Assembly: GCA_937907055.1 (NCBI GenBank)
Contig: CALCTW010000140.1
Coordinates: forward strand, 1 to 34,616
Length of the DNA: 34,616 bases
Direction of reading: 5' to 3'
Source of the DNA: an uncultured Clostridia bacterium
Lineage (GTDB): Bacteria; Bacillota; Clostridia; Christensenellales; Aristaeellaceae
Part shown: piece after piece, positions 8,024 to 15,985 of the stretch
Position numbering within the stretch: the stretch's first letter is position 1
Layout: every line of letters begins with the position of its first letter
Program-made: the position numbers and the translations under genes
Notes under the pieces: model-generated
The model's input: the letters and a program-made list of their open reading frames with translations, nothing else
Databases searched by the model: none
What the model was told of the DNA's origin: nothing

Positions 8024-8052
8024 ATTCTAACAGATTTAATATCAACTATCAA
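8024..8052 (-). promoter_or_regulatory. Sigma-A type promoter for topB operon
   Basis: On the minus strand TTGATA (8052-8047) and TAGAAT (8029-8024) are exactly 17 bp apart, about 25 bp upstream of the topB start. The rest of 8053-8149 shows nothing obvious. Confidence 0.6.
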
Positions 8053-8149
8053 GATTGAATACGATTTTCTCCTTGTGTTGACCGGGTTGCGCGAGCAATA
8101 CATACCGCATTCTATTTATGCGATGAGATTTTCATTTCAAATTGTCTGT

Positions 8150-8178
8150 TTGACTCAGCGCTTCCGGTGATTTATAAT
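8150..8178 (+). promoter_or_regulatory. Sigma-A type promoter for the CotH-family gene
   Basis: TTGACT (8150-8155) and TATAAT (8173-8178) are 17 bp apart. The -10 overlaps the in-frame codons upstream of 8212, which argues that the true start is the ATG at 8212. Confidence 0.65.
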
Positions 8179-8211
8179 AGAACCATAATCTCTTGTGCAG
8201 GATGTGACGAG

Positions 8212-10632
8212 ATGAACCTGAAGCGCAGTACAAGCAAGTCCTTGTTAACAATGGTCTTTTTTGTTCTGCTCTTTTATACTTTTTTCTTCTCATCTATAGC
8301 AGAGGGGCAGGAAGATCCGCTCCGGATCTCGGAAATCTGCGCAAGTTGTTCCGCGTATACCCTGAAGGATAAAGACGGTGACTCACCGGATTGGATCGAA
8401 CTGCAAAATACAGGTTTACTTCCTTTGCAGCTGTCTGACTACAGGATCGGCAAAGGCATTGATCCTTCCAAAGCATATCCATTACCGGATGTTACGCTCT
8501 CTCCTGAGCAGACGCTGCTCATTCTTTGCAGCGGCAAATCGAATGGATCAGACGAAGAACATCATCTTCCTTTTAAACTCAGCGCCGCCGGTGATCAACT
8601 GGTTTTATTCCGCCATGATCTGATTACTGACCGGATCACGTTTGGAGCGCAGGAAAAGAACACTTCCCTGATCAGACAGGAAGACGGTGGATATCGAGTT
8701 ACATATACACCGACTCCCGGCAATGAAAACAGGTTTACAGAGGCCGCCGATAAGGATGTTATCGGTATTATCACGATCAACGAGATCATGACCAGCGCCG
8801 CTCCATTTTATAAAACATACGGTTTTGACTGGATCGAATTAAAGAACCCGGGTCTACACCCCATCAACATCAGCGGATGGAAAATCGTTCTGAATTCTGA
8901 TCAGAGCTATACATTCGAAGATACGGTGATCCAGTGCACGGAATATCTGAAAGTGTATATGGAGGATCAGACTCTTTATAATGTGATCAACACAGGCTTT
9001 ACGCTTCCTGCCTCCGGCGGCGTGCTTGAGTTGATCGACGGTCATGGCATTCTTGTAAGCCGCGTACAATGGCCCAAGCATCTGTTAGGCAATATTTCGT
9101 ATGGTCTGCCCGGAGATAAAGGGGAAACATACCACTTTCTTGCAAAAGACAGCTTCGGATATGAGAATACAACAATTGCTTATGACGAACAGACCGCTGA
9201 AGTCACCTTCAGTATAACCGGCGGTTACTGCTCAGACACGATCTTGCTCGAACTGACCTGTGAAGATGACGCGGTCATTTATTACACATTAGACGGCAGT
9301 GATCCGCAAAAAAAGGGTAAAGTATATACGCAACCGATCCGGATCTCGGAAACAACCGTTGTACGCGCCGCTGCAAAACATCCGGAAAAACTATTTGGAC
9401 AAAGCCATTCTGAAACCTATATCTACGGTATAAGAAGAGATTTCGCGCTTGTAAGCATCGTAACCGATCCGGATTACCTTTACGATCCGGATCAGGGCAT
9501 TTTGGTAAGCGGAAACAAAAGCATTGAAAACTACAAACAGGAATGGCAGTATCCGGCAAATATCGAATATTATGATGAAACCGGAGAATGCGGTTTAAAT
9601 CAGTTAGCATCCATGGCGATCGCCGGAGAAATCAGCAGAAACAAGGCTCAGAAAAGCTTTGTCTTTTTTGCGCGGAACGCTTACGGCAATGACCGGTTTA
9701 GTTTTAATCCGTTTCCGAACAGAAATTATAGTGAAATAAAGAGCTTTGTCCTGCGTAACAGCGGTTCCGAAGGCGTTTCGAACGGAATTCGCTTCAATGA
9801 CGCGCTGCTGACCGGACTGGCAATCAAAAACAGCCATTGTCTTGCCTCTGACGCGAGGCCTGTGCTCGTGCTTCTTAACGGTAGAGTATGGGGACACATG
9901 AACATCCGTGAACGAATGAATAAATACACCATCGCGGCGCTTGAGAATGTGCCGGAAGATCAGATCAATGAGATCGATATTTTAACAGATAACGGAACCG
10001 TCATGCAGGGAAGCAGCGATGATTATAAGCTGCTGACTGAGTATATGAAATCTCATGACCCGAATGATCCCGAAGTTCTGGCTTTTATCGAAAGTCAAAT
10101 GGACATTGACAGTTATTTTGACAGTGTCATCTGGCAGCTCATCACAGGAAATCAGGATCTGAGCAACTCACGCTGGTATAGAACTCCGGGCGGTAAGTGG
10201 AAATGGATGATCTATGACCTGGATGCCGGCATGACCGGTACCGGCACGCAGACATTTACATATTATTTCACGCCCCTGAACAAGACAAGCGCGATACAGT
10301 TTGATCACATCCCATTCGGAACACTGATCCGGGTTCCTGCCATAAAGGACAACTTTCTTAAACGAACAGCCTATGTGTTGGAAAACAGTTTTGCGCCGAA
10401 TGACCTGGCTGCAGAATTCGATAACTGGTATGAGCAGCTGAATCCGATCATGCCTTATCATTTTGAGCGGTGGACCGGCCTCACACGATCCATGTGGGAA
10501 GAGAACATCGTCCATGCGAGAAAGATCTATTGTGAGCGGCCGCTGCTGATCGTCGATTATATTCAGGAATACTTTCAGTTGACCAACGAAGAAACCGCTT
10601 TCTACTTTGGCGCTTTTAAAGAACTTTACTGA
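8212..10632 (+). CDS. Exported protein with two lamin-tail domains, a chitobiase-like domain and a CotH kinase domain
   Basis: A hydrophobic signal or anchor segment (about 9-30) is followed by two lamin-tail-like domains, each with a WIEL(Q/K)N core (about 37-145 and 187-300). Next is a chitobiase C-terminal-type beta module with YYTLDGSDP (about 345-405), then a CotH domain (about 410-770). Its conserved pieces are VLLNGRVWGHMNIRERM (553-569) and the acidic motif YDLDAG (668-673). CotH proteins are protein kinases in Bacillus spore coats; the lamin-tail plus CotH architecture in gut Clostridia is common but has no established function. The product (806 aa) should be outside the cell or membrane-tethered. 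No sorting signal or dockerin is visible. The ATG at 8212 follows AGGA at a slightly long spacing. It is monocistronic. Confidence 0.85.
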   Translation: MNLKRSTSKSLLTMVFFVLLFYTFFFSSIAEGQEDPLRISEICASCSAYTLKDKDGDSPDWIELQNTGLLPLQLSDYRIGKGIDPSKAYPLPDVTLSPEQTLLILCSGKSNGSDEEHHLPFKLSAAGDQLVLFRHDLITDRITFGAQEKNTSLIRQEDGGYRVTYTPTPGNENRFTEAADKDVIGIITINEIMTSAAPFYKTYGFDWIELKNPGLHPINISGWKIVLNSDQSYTFEDTVIQCTEYLKVYMEDQTLYNVINTGFTLPASGGVLELIDGHGILVSRVQWPKHLLGNISYGLPGDKGETYHFLAKDSFGYENTTIAYDEQTAEVTFSITGGYCSDTILLELTCEDDAVIYYTLDGSDPQKKGKVYTQPIRISETTVVRAAAKHPEKLFGQSHSETYIYGIRRDFALVSIVTDPDYLYDPDQGILVSGNKSIENYKQEWQYPANIEYYDETGECGLNQLASMAIAGEISRNKAQKSFVFFARNAYGNDRFSFNPFPNRNYSEIKSFVLRNSGSEGVSNGIRFNDALLTGLAIKNSHCLASDARPVLVLLNGRVWGHMNIRERMNKYTIAALENVPEDQINEIDILTDNGTVMQGSSDDYKLLTEYMKSHDPNDPEVLAFIESQMDIDSYFDSVIWQLITGNQDLSNSRWYRTPGGKWKWMIYDLDAGMTGTGTQTFTYYFTPLNKTSAIQFDHIPFGTLIRVPAIKDNFLKRTAYVLENSFAPNDLAAEFDNWYEQLNPIMPYHFERWTGLTRSMWEENIVHARKIYCERPLLIVDYIQEYFQLTNEETAFYFGAFKELY

Positions 10633-10680
10633 CGCCGGAAGGCCAATTAACAAAAAATCAAAAAAATTTTCAAAAAACAC

Positions 10681-10709
10681 TTGCATTCCAAATCGGTATG
10701 TGATATATT
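10681..10709 (+). promoter_or_regulatory. Promoter for tRNA-Thr
   Basis: TTGCAT (10681-10686) and TATATT (10704-10709) lie 17 bp apart, placing the start of transcription a few bases before the mature tRNA. Confidence 0.5.
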
Positions 10710-10724
10710 ATCACCGTTGCCGAT

Positions 10725-10800
<76 letters not shown>

Positions 10801-10803
10801 GTT

Positions 10804-10838
10804 ATGAAGTCTTGTTGATCAAGACTTCATATTTTTTA
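10804..10838 (+). terminator. Intrinsic terminator of the tRNA-Thr transcript
   Basis: ATGAAGTCTTG (10804-10814) and CAAGACTTCAT (10820-10830) form a perfect 11 bp stem with a 5 nt loop, followed by ATTTTTTAT. Confidence 0.88.
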
Positions 10839-10911
10839 TACTCACAAACTGTGTCACCTTACTTCTGTATAAGTGCATGATACCCAATCATTTTCGGAAC
10901 GAGGTAAACAA

Positions 10912-11358
10912 ATGACAGACTATAAGACATTATGTGAACAGTTGAAAGCGATCACAGAGGGGATTCCTTATCCTATTGCAAATCTTTCAAACGCCGCGGC
11001 CCTTCTCTGGTACGGAATGGAGAAGATCAACTGGGCCGGGTTTTATCTTGCGGAAGGCGAAAAGCTGGTCCTTGGACCCTTTCAGGGAAAGCACGCGTGC
11101 ATCCTGATCCCTTTCGGAAAAGGTGTATGCGGAACCGCGGCCGTAAAAGGTGAAACGATTCTTGTCCCTGATGTTCACGAATTCCCCGGTCACATTGCAT
11201 GCGACAGCGCTTCAGAATCCGAGATCGTTATTCCTCTCCGAAAGAACGGTGAACTTTTCGGCGTGCTGGATATCGACAGTCCTGTAAAAGAACGCTTTGA
11301 TACAGAGGATCAGAAAGGGCTGGAGGCTTTCGCGGCCTTGATCGAAGCCGTCATCTGA
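10912..11358 (+). CDS. msrC: Free methionine-(R)-sulfoxide reductase (GAF domain)
   Basis: This small GAF-domain enzyme reduces free methionine-R-sulfoxide and so repairs oxidised amino acid pools. The family blocks are all present: WAGFYL, LVLGPFQGK, ACILIPFGKGVCG, VPDVHEFPGHIACD and SESEIVIPL. The three conserved cysteines are C63, C73 and C97, equivalent to the redox and catalytic cysteines of E. coli YebR/MsrC. Length is 148 aa. The ATG at 10912 is preceded by GAGGT. A frame open from 10873 would add a non-homologous 13-residue extension and is not chosen. The gene lies between two terminators, so it is probably monocistronic. Confidence 0.92.
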   Translation: MTDYKTLCEQLKAITEGIPYPIANLSNAAALLWYGMEKINWAGFYLAEGEKLVLGPFQGKHACILIPFGKGVCGTAAVKGETILVPDVHEFPGHIACDSASESEIVIPLRKNGELFGVLDIDSPVKERFDTEDQKGLEAFAALIEAVI

Positions 11359-11398
11359 TTTTTCTCTTAATGATCATCATCTGACAATTCCATATGAG

Positions 11399-11430
11399 AA
11401 GAACCTTCGTTTCCCCGGAGGTTCTTTTCT
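11399..11430 (+). terminator. Intrinsic terminator after the methionine sulfoxide reductase gene
   Basis: AAGAACCTTCG (11399-11409) pairs with CGGAGGTTCTT (11416-11426), one G-T wobble included, around a 6 nt loop, with a T-rich tail. It isolates the upstream gene from the antiporter operon. Confidence 0.82.
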
Positions 11431-11472
11431 TGTATTTGTTTGAAATAATTCATATATTGAACCCTCTAAATA

Positions 11473-11481
11473 TGATATAAT
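11473..11481 (+). promoter_or_regulatory. Extended -10 promoter element for the antiporter operon
   Basis: TGATATAAT provides an extended -10. No good -35 is present at 16-18 bp; TTGAAC lies only 13 bp upstream. Transcription would start about 95 nt before mrpE. Confidence 0.45.
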
Positions 11482-11489
11482 TAAGTTTG

Positions 11490-11517
11490 TGTGTTTCCGC
11501 TTCTGCGGCAAAACACA
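11490..11517 (+). other. Stem-loop in the 5' leader of the antiporter operon
   Basis: TGTGTTTCCGC (11490-11500) pairs with GCGG (11505-11508) and AAACACA (11511-11517) through a TTCT loop with a 2 nt bulge. It sits at the expected 5' end of the mRNA with no T-run after it, so it is more likely a protective or regulatory stem than a terminator. Confidence 0.35.
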
Positions 11518-11584
11518 GTATCGATTCGCAATTTGACTTGTACAGCTTATACATTCTCTTAGTTTTTGAAAGGCAGGCCAGCCC

Positions 11585-12058
11585 ATGTTCTTGTTACTTC
11601 TCGCTTTCTGGTTCATCCTGAATGCAAACATCACCCTTGAGATCACGATCACAGGTCTCGTTCTTTGTACGGCGCTCTATCTCTTCTGCTGGCGTTTTCT
11701 TGATATTTCACCCAAAAAGGAGTGGAACGTCTGCAAGCGCCTTTTTCGGATCATTTCATATTTGTTTTGGCTGATCGGTCAGATCTTCGCCAGCGCTTAT
11801 TCCACGATCAAGCTGATCTGGTCTCCGTCGTTGAAAGTACAGCCGCAGTTGATCAGTTTCAAAACAAAACTGAAAACTGAAACAGGGCGCGTTGTTCTGT
11901 GCGATTCCATCACCTTGACTCCGGGCACGATCTCGATCGCGCTCCATGACGACGAAGTGATGGTTCACTGTCTTGATGAGTCTTTCGCCGAGGGTATCGA
12001 AAATATTACCATGCTGAAGAAGGTTCGCGAACTGGAAAGGGGAAAGGGCGATGAATGA
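11585..12058 (+). CDS. mrpE: Mrp-type cation/proton antiporter subunit E
   Basis: The MnhE/MrpE family (PF01899) is recognisable from the N-terminal pair of membrane helices. TGLVLCTALY and the amphipathic WPS-like segment KLIWSPSLKVQPQLI lead into the conserved block LCDSITLTPGTISIALHDDEVMVHCLDE, which has the family TLTPGT signature. Length is 157 aa. MrpE is a small structural subunit of the multi-subunit Na+/H+ antiporter in the cytoplasmic membrane. This is the first gene of the operon; its stop overlaps the mrpF start by 8 bp. Confidence 0.9.
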   Translation: MFLLLLAFWFILNANITLEITITGLVLCTALYLFCWRFLDISPKKEWNVCKRLFRIISYLFWLIGQIFASAYSTIKLIWSPSLKVQPQLISFKTKLKTETGRVVLCDSITLTPGTISIALHDDEVMVHCLDESFAEGIENITMLKKVRELERGKGDE

Positions 12059-12374
12059 AGCTTACCAAACGATGTATAATATCGTTCTGATCGTTCTTGG
12101 TGCAGCCATGCTTTGCTGCCTTCTTCGTGTGATCATCGGACCCCGCATCGCGGACCGCATTATCGGCGTAAACATGCTTGGAAGCCTCGCGATGATCGTG
12201 ATATGCATCCTTGCCTATATGCTTAAGGAAGGCTATCTTACAGATGTCGCCATCATTTACTCCATGCTTTCATTCCTTGCCGTCGTCTTGCTGACAAAGA
12301 TCTATATCGGTGTTTACCGGGGGCATCACAGAAACAAGGAGAAAAAGGAGGAAGCGAACAATGCAGACGCTTGA
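12051..12374 (+). CDS. mrpF: Mrp-type antiporter subunit F
   Basis: Three transmembrane helices fill most of the 107 residues. The family block RVIIGPRIADRIIGVNMLG, with its conserved GP..ADR, identifies MrpF/MnhF (PF04066), and YLTDVAIIYSMLSFLAV is the conserved third helix. The tail is short and charged. It overlaps mrpE by 8 bp and mrpG by 14 bp, implying translational coupling. Confidence 0.92.
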   Translation: MNEAYQTMYNIVLIVLGAAMLCCLLRVIIGPRIADRIIGVNMLGSLAMIVICILAYMLKEGYLTDVAIIYSMLSFLAVVLLTKIYIGVYRGHHRNKEKKEEANNADA

Positions 12375-12720
12375 TGTCATTCGTTTTGTTTTTTCTCTCT
12401 GTTTCACCCTGGCCGGTCTCTTTGCGATCATCTCTTCCGTTCTCGGCGTTTTTCGTTTCAATCACGCGCTCTCCAGAATCCACAGCGCTGCATTGATCGA
12501 TACGGTTGGGATGTTCTGCATGCTCAGCGGGCTTATCATTGCCGAAGGATTTACAAACGCCTCTCTTAAGATGCTGATCGTTATCATTTTTCTCTGGCTG
12601 ACAAGCCCTGTAACCTCTCATCTGATCGGTCGTCTGGAAATCGTCTCAGATGAAGATCTTGATCGTTACATGCAGGTCGAAGCCCGCGAAATGATCAATA
12701 AAGAAAAGGAGATGAACTGA
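12361..12720 (+). CDS. mrpG: Mrp-type antiporter subunit G
   Basis: This is a 119-residue protein with three membrane helices. The block GVFRFNHALSRIHSAALIDT is the MnhG/MrpG signature (PF03334; usually R-F-P-D-x-x-x-R-x-H-A), and LTSPVTSHLIGR is its conserved third helix. The ATG at 12361 has GGAGG about 9 nt upstream. The frame extending back to 12310 merely runs through mrpF. The next gene starts 1 bp after the stop. Confidence 0.92.
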   Translation: MQTLDVIRFVFSLCFTLAGLFAIISSVLGVFRFNHALSRIHSAALIDTVGMFCMLSGLIIAEGFTNASLKMLIVIIFLWLTSPVTSHLIGRLEIVSDEDLDRYMQVEAREMINKEKEMN

Positions 12721-12721
12721 G

Positions 12722-12994
12722 ATGGAAGTCTTACCTTTCTTTCTGTGCTCCTTTATCGTCATTTGCGCGATCGCCGCGGTGTGTACCCGTAAGTTGTTAA
12801 CCGCCTGTATCGTCTTCATGTGTCTGAGTATTGGGATGTGCATTGTCTGGATCCTGCTTGAAAGCCCGGATCTTGCCATCACGGAAGCAGCCGTCGGCGC
12901 GGGCGTTTCAAGTCTGCTCTTATTTGTAACACTGAAAAAAATACATGCGATCGATCATGCAAAGGGAGATGATCTGAGTGGCGAAGAAGATTGA
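12722..12994 (+). CDS. MbhD-like (DUF4040) subunit of the Mrp/Mbh-type antiporter
   Basis: This 90-residue, three-helix protein has the MbhD/DUF4040 (PF13244) core: LLTACIVFMCLSIGMCIVWILLESPDLAITEAAVGAG, in which SPDLAITEA(A/V)VGA is the hallmark. In classic Mrp systems this domain is fused to the C-terminus of MrpA. Here, as in membrane-bound hydrogenases (Mbh) and many Clostridia, it is a separate gene. It overlaps the following gene by 17 bp. Confidence 0.88.
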   Translation: MEVLPFFLCSFIVICAIAAVCTRKLLTACIVFMCLSIGMCIVWILLESPDLAITEAAVGAGVSSLLLFVTLKKIHAIDHAKGDDLSGEED

Positions 12995-13976
12995 TGAAGA
13001 AAACAGCCGCTGGTCACGCTTTCTGAAGTGGATGACAGGCGGATCCACCGCGTTGGATGATGACCTCCAGCATGATTATGAACAGACTGCGGATGAGTTT
13101 TCTCCGGTCCACGATGAGCAGCTCACTCTTGAAAACCATCTTTCGTCTGATCGCGATCAAGCGTTTTATGATCATCAGGAATCCGACATGCCGAATAAAA
13201 GCCGACATTCCCGGCTCAATAAAACGCTTTACAGATGCGTGACTGTTTTACTGGCTGTCGGTATTATTACCGTCCTGCTGTATACGACATCGTTTCTACC
13301 GGCATTCGGCAATCCGGCCGATCCCGTAAACAATGAAGTCAGCAAACGCTATATCGAGCAGGGAATGACAGAAACCGGCGCGGTAAACATCGTCGCGGGC
13401 ATGATCCTTGACTACCGCGCATTTGACACGCTCGGCGAAAGCAACGTACTGTTCGTGGCGGCGTGCGCCGTCATTATCATGCTGCGAATCTCCGCGGATC
13501 ACGATGATAAACACGCATACCAGCTGGAAGCGGAAGCTGATGACCGCATGTACGAGCCTAAAAATGATCAGATCCTGAAGCATTCCGTTACCATTCTCGT
13601 CCCGTTTATTCTGCTCTTCGGCGCGTATGTGATCCTGAACGGTCATATTTCACCGGGCGGAGGCTTTTCCGGCGGCGCGATCATGGGAGCGGGTCTGATC
13701 CTTTATCTGAATGCATTCGGTTTTAAAATGACAGAGCGTTTCTTTACCTATCGTACCTTCAAAGTGATCTCTTTCTCTGCCTTGACTTTCTATGCCGTCA
13801 GTAAGGCTTATTCCTTCTTCACGGGGGCTAATCACTTGCACTCGATCATCACGCCCGGCACCCCAGGGCGCATTTTCTCTGCAGGATTGATCCCGTACCT
13901 GAATATTGCAGTCGGTCTTGTGGTTTGCTGTACGATGTACGCTTTCTACACGCTTTTCCGGAAAGGAGATATGTGA
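12978..13976 (+). CDS. MbhE-MnhB fusion subunit with an acidic N-terminal extension
   Basis: Three parts are visible. Residues 1-82 are hydrophilic and rich in Asp/Glu/His with no match I recognise. Residues 84-175 are MbhE-like, with LPAFGNPADPVNNEVSKRYIE and then TGAVNIVAGMILDYRAFDTLGES, normally part of the MrpA C-terminus. Residues 198-332 are MnhB/MrpB (PF04039), with ILVPFILLFGAYVILNGHISPGGGFSGG. The GTG start at 12978 has GGGAG upstream. Fusing the MrpA tail to MrpB explains why no full-length MrpA is present in the operon. The extension is unusual: a start near residue 71 would remove most of it, but I see no clear ribosome site there. Confidence 0.88.
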   Translation: MAKKIDEENSRWSRFLKWMTGGSTALDDDLQHDYEQTADEFSPVHDEQLTLENHLSSDRDQAFYDHQESDMPNKSRHSRLNKTLYRCVTVLLAVGIITVLLYTTSFLPAFGNPADPVNNEVSKRYIEQGMTETGAVNIVAGMILDYRAFDTLGESNVLFVAACAVIIMLRISADHDDKHAYQLEAEADDRMYEPKNDQILKHSVTILVPFILLFGAYVILNGHISPGGGFSGGAIMGAGLILYLNAFGFKMTERFFTYRTFKVISFSALTFYAVSKAYSFFTGANHLHSIITPGTPGRIFSAGLIPYLNIAVGLVVCCTMYAFYTLFRKGDM

Positions 13977-14440
13977 TGAGATCCGGGCATTACTACGAAT
14001 ATGTGGCCATGATCCTTTTCGGCATCGGCTTTATCACGCTCCTGCTCAAACGGAATATGATCAAAAAGATCATCGGCTTTTCGATCATGGATAACGCGAT
14101 CTATCTGTATCTTGCTGCTAAAGGTTATATTGCCGGCCGCGGCGCGCCGATCGTTACAGACGGGATCACTTCGATGGAGGCTTATATCAATCCCATCCCT
14201 GCCGGTCTCGTACTGACAGGCATTGTCGTTTCCGTGTCCGTTACTGCCGTCATGCTTTCTTTGACAGTTCGTCTGTACAGAAGATACCATACACTTGATA
14301 TTGATCAGATCATGATCCTGGTACGCAAAGAGCACCCCGATAAGATCGTTACAGGATCTACCGGCGAACAGCCGGAAGCTTCCGCTCACGAGAACAATGA
14401 TTCACAGAGTGAAGTTGCTGATAAGGAGGGAAGTCTGTGA
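13976..14440 (+). CDS. mrpC: Mrp-type antiporter subunit C (NuoK-like)
   Basis: This is a 154-residue NuoK/MnhC-family protein (PF00420). Three helices include LLLKRNMIKKIIGFSIMDNAIYLYL, the family block containing the conserved N-x-x-K..G..I...A, and PIPAGLVLTGIVVSVSVTAVMLSL, whose P-x-x-x-A-L-x-L-T-x-I-V-I-x-x-x motif is retained. A hydrophilic C-terminal tail of about 40 residues follows. The ATG overlaps the preceding stop (TGATG) and has AAGGAG upstream. The GTG of mrpD overlaps its end by 4 bp. Confidence 0.9.
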   Translation: MRSGHYYEYVAMILFGIGFITLLLKRNMIKKIIGFSIMDNAIYLYLAAKGYIAGRGAPIVTDGITSMEAYINPIPAGLVLTGIVVSVSVTAVMLSLTVRLYRRYHTLDIDQIMILVRKEHPDKIVTGSTGEQPEASAHENNDSQSEVADKEGSL

Positions 14441-15942
14441 CGCATCCGTTGTGGCAATCCATTCCCTTCTTCTGCATCCTGCTTCCACTTGGCAGTGCCG
14501 CGTTAACATCGGTTCTGAAGCGCAGATGGGCTTCAAGATGGGCTTTGTTCGTTCTCTCTGTTGAAACCGCGGTTTCATTCGCCTTTGTTTTCCTGATGGC
14601 TGCCTATGGACAAAGCTACACCTACACCATGGGACACTATACCGCGCCGTGGGGAAATGAGATTCGCGCGGGTCTGCTGGAGGCTGTTACAGCCGCCGTC
14701 TTCTCATTGATCATGCTTTTTTCCACGCTGGGCGGAAGCAAAAAAGTAGAGGAGCATATCCTGACAGATAAACAACCGCTTTACTATGTCATGCTGCTCC
14801 TCTTGCAGGCTGCCCTGATGGCTGAAGTGTACACAAATGATATCTTCACAGCGTATGTCTTCGTAGAGATCATGACCCTCTCCGCGTGTGTATTAATCGC
14901 CGCCCGTAAACGCGGTCGTACGCTGATGGCCGCCACGCGTTACATGATCATGAATCTGATCGGATCCGGTCTCTTTCTTTTAGGTATCATCATGCTGTAT
15001 TCCTTAACCGGTCATCTGTTGATGAGCAATATCAAAGAATCTGTACAGATGCTGATCCAAAGCGGAGATTACAAGGTCCCGTTAACCGTTGTTGTCGCGC
15101 TGATCACGATCGGGCTCTGTATCAAAAGCGCGCTCTTTCCGTTTCACACATGGGTACCCGACGCGTATGGCTACTCCACACCAACATCCTCGGCCATTCT
15201 TTCCTCCCTTGTCAGTAAAGGCTACATTTTTCTGCTGATCAAGATCTTCTACCGGACGATCGGCTATGATCAGGTCATGTCCGGCGGTATCTCAAACGTC
15301 CTGTTCGTTTACGCCATGGCCGGCATGATCATCGGTTCCCTGCTTGCATTGCAGCAAAATGATATCCGCACGATGATCGCGCTTTCTTCCGTGGCGCAGA
15401 TCGGCTACATCTATGTCGGTATCGGAATGGGCACAGAAAGCGGAATGATGGCCGCCGTATTCCACATTTTCGCGCATAGCGTATGCAAAAGTATGCTTTT
15501 CCTCGCCTCCGGCGGTCTCGCTGATGCATCGGGAAACAGTAAAAAATTTGCCGATCTGCGCGGCTCCGGCTTCCGTGCGCCCATCGCGGGCGTGGCGTTC
15601 ACGCTGGGTGCGCTGGGTATGGTCGGCTTCCCGTTCCTCGGTGGCTTTACCAGCAAGATCAATTTTGCGTTGGGCGCGATGGAAATGGGCGGGATCCGCA
15701 TGATCCTCGTTTTGCTCGGCCTTGTTATTTCCACATGGCTGAACACGCTTTATTTCCTCCGCACAGTTGTCACGATTTACTCAAAGCCTGACGCGTCGAA
15801 GATCTATCCCAAAGAAAAGGGGAGACGCGGCATTCGCTATCAAGTGGCGCTGATCGTCTTCTGTCTCTGCAATTTCGCATTAGGGCTCTTCTCTCAGCCG
15901 CTTCTTGCTGCCATTTCAAATGGGCTTGCAATGTTCGGTTAA
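14437..15942 (+). CDS. mrpD: Mrp-type antiporter subunit D, proton-conducting (NuoN/M/L family)
   Basis: This 501-residue polytopic subunit belongs to the proton-conducting transporter family (PF00361). Residues of the proton path are all present: E144 in FVEIMTLSA (TM5), K230 in CIKSALFPFHTWVPDAY (TM7), H237, and K261 in SLVSKGYIF (TM8), plus a TM12-type lysine in GFTSKINF. It starts with GTG at 14437 after AGGAGGG, overlapping mrpC. Together with mrpC it forms the conserved C-D core of Mrp antiporters, and it is the best match to MrpD among the four large subunits here. Confidence 0.88.
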   Translation: MTHPLWQSIPFFCILLPLGSAALTSVLKRRWASRWALFVLSVETAVSFAFVFLMAAYGQSYTYTMGHYTAPWGNEIRAGLLEAVTAAVFSLIMLFSTLGGSKKVEEHILTDKQPLYYVMLLLLQAALMAEVYTNDIFTAYVFVEIMTLSACVLIAARKRGRTLMAATRYMIMNLIGSGLFLLGIIMLYSLTGHLLMSNIKESVQMLIQSGDYKVPLTVVVALITIGLCIKSALFPFHTWVPDAYGYSTPTSSAILSSLVSKGYIFLLIKIFYRTIGYDQVMSGGISNVLFVYAMAGMIIGSLLALQQNDIRTMIALSSVAQIGYIYVGIGMGTESGMMAAVFHIFAHSVCKSMLFLASGGLADASGNSKKFADLRGSGFRAPIAGVAFTLGALGMVGFPFLGGFTSKINFALGAMEMGGIRMILVLLGLVISTWLNTLYFLRTVVTIYSKPDASKIYPKEKGRRGIRYQVALIVFCLCNFALGLFSQPLLAAISNGLAMFG

Positions 15943-15985
15943 TCAGTAATCCTTTATTCACTTCCGATTTAGGAGGGTCACATCC

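Noticed and set aside
8167..8211. Upstream start for the CotH-family gene adding 15 residues
   Set aside because: It lies inside the promoter (TTGACT-17-TATAAT at 8150-8178), so it would not be transcribed, and the signal peptide fits the ATG at 8212.
12253..12621. Minus-strand 122-codon frame within mrpF/mrpG
   Set aside because: It is antisense to two overlapping, well-recognised antiporter genes and has no family features.
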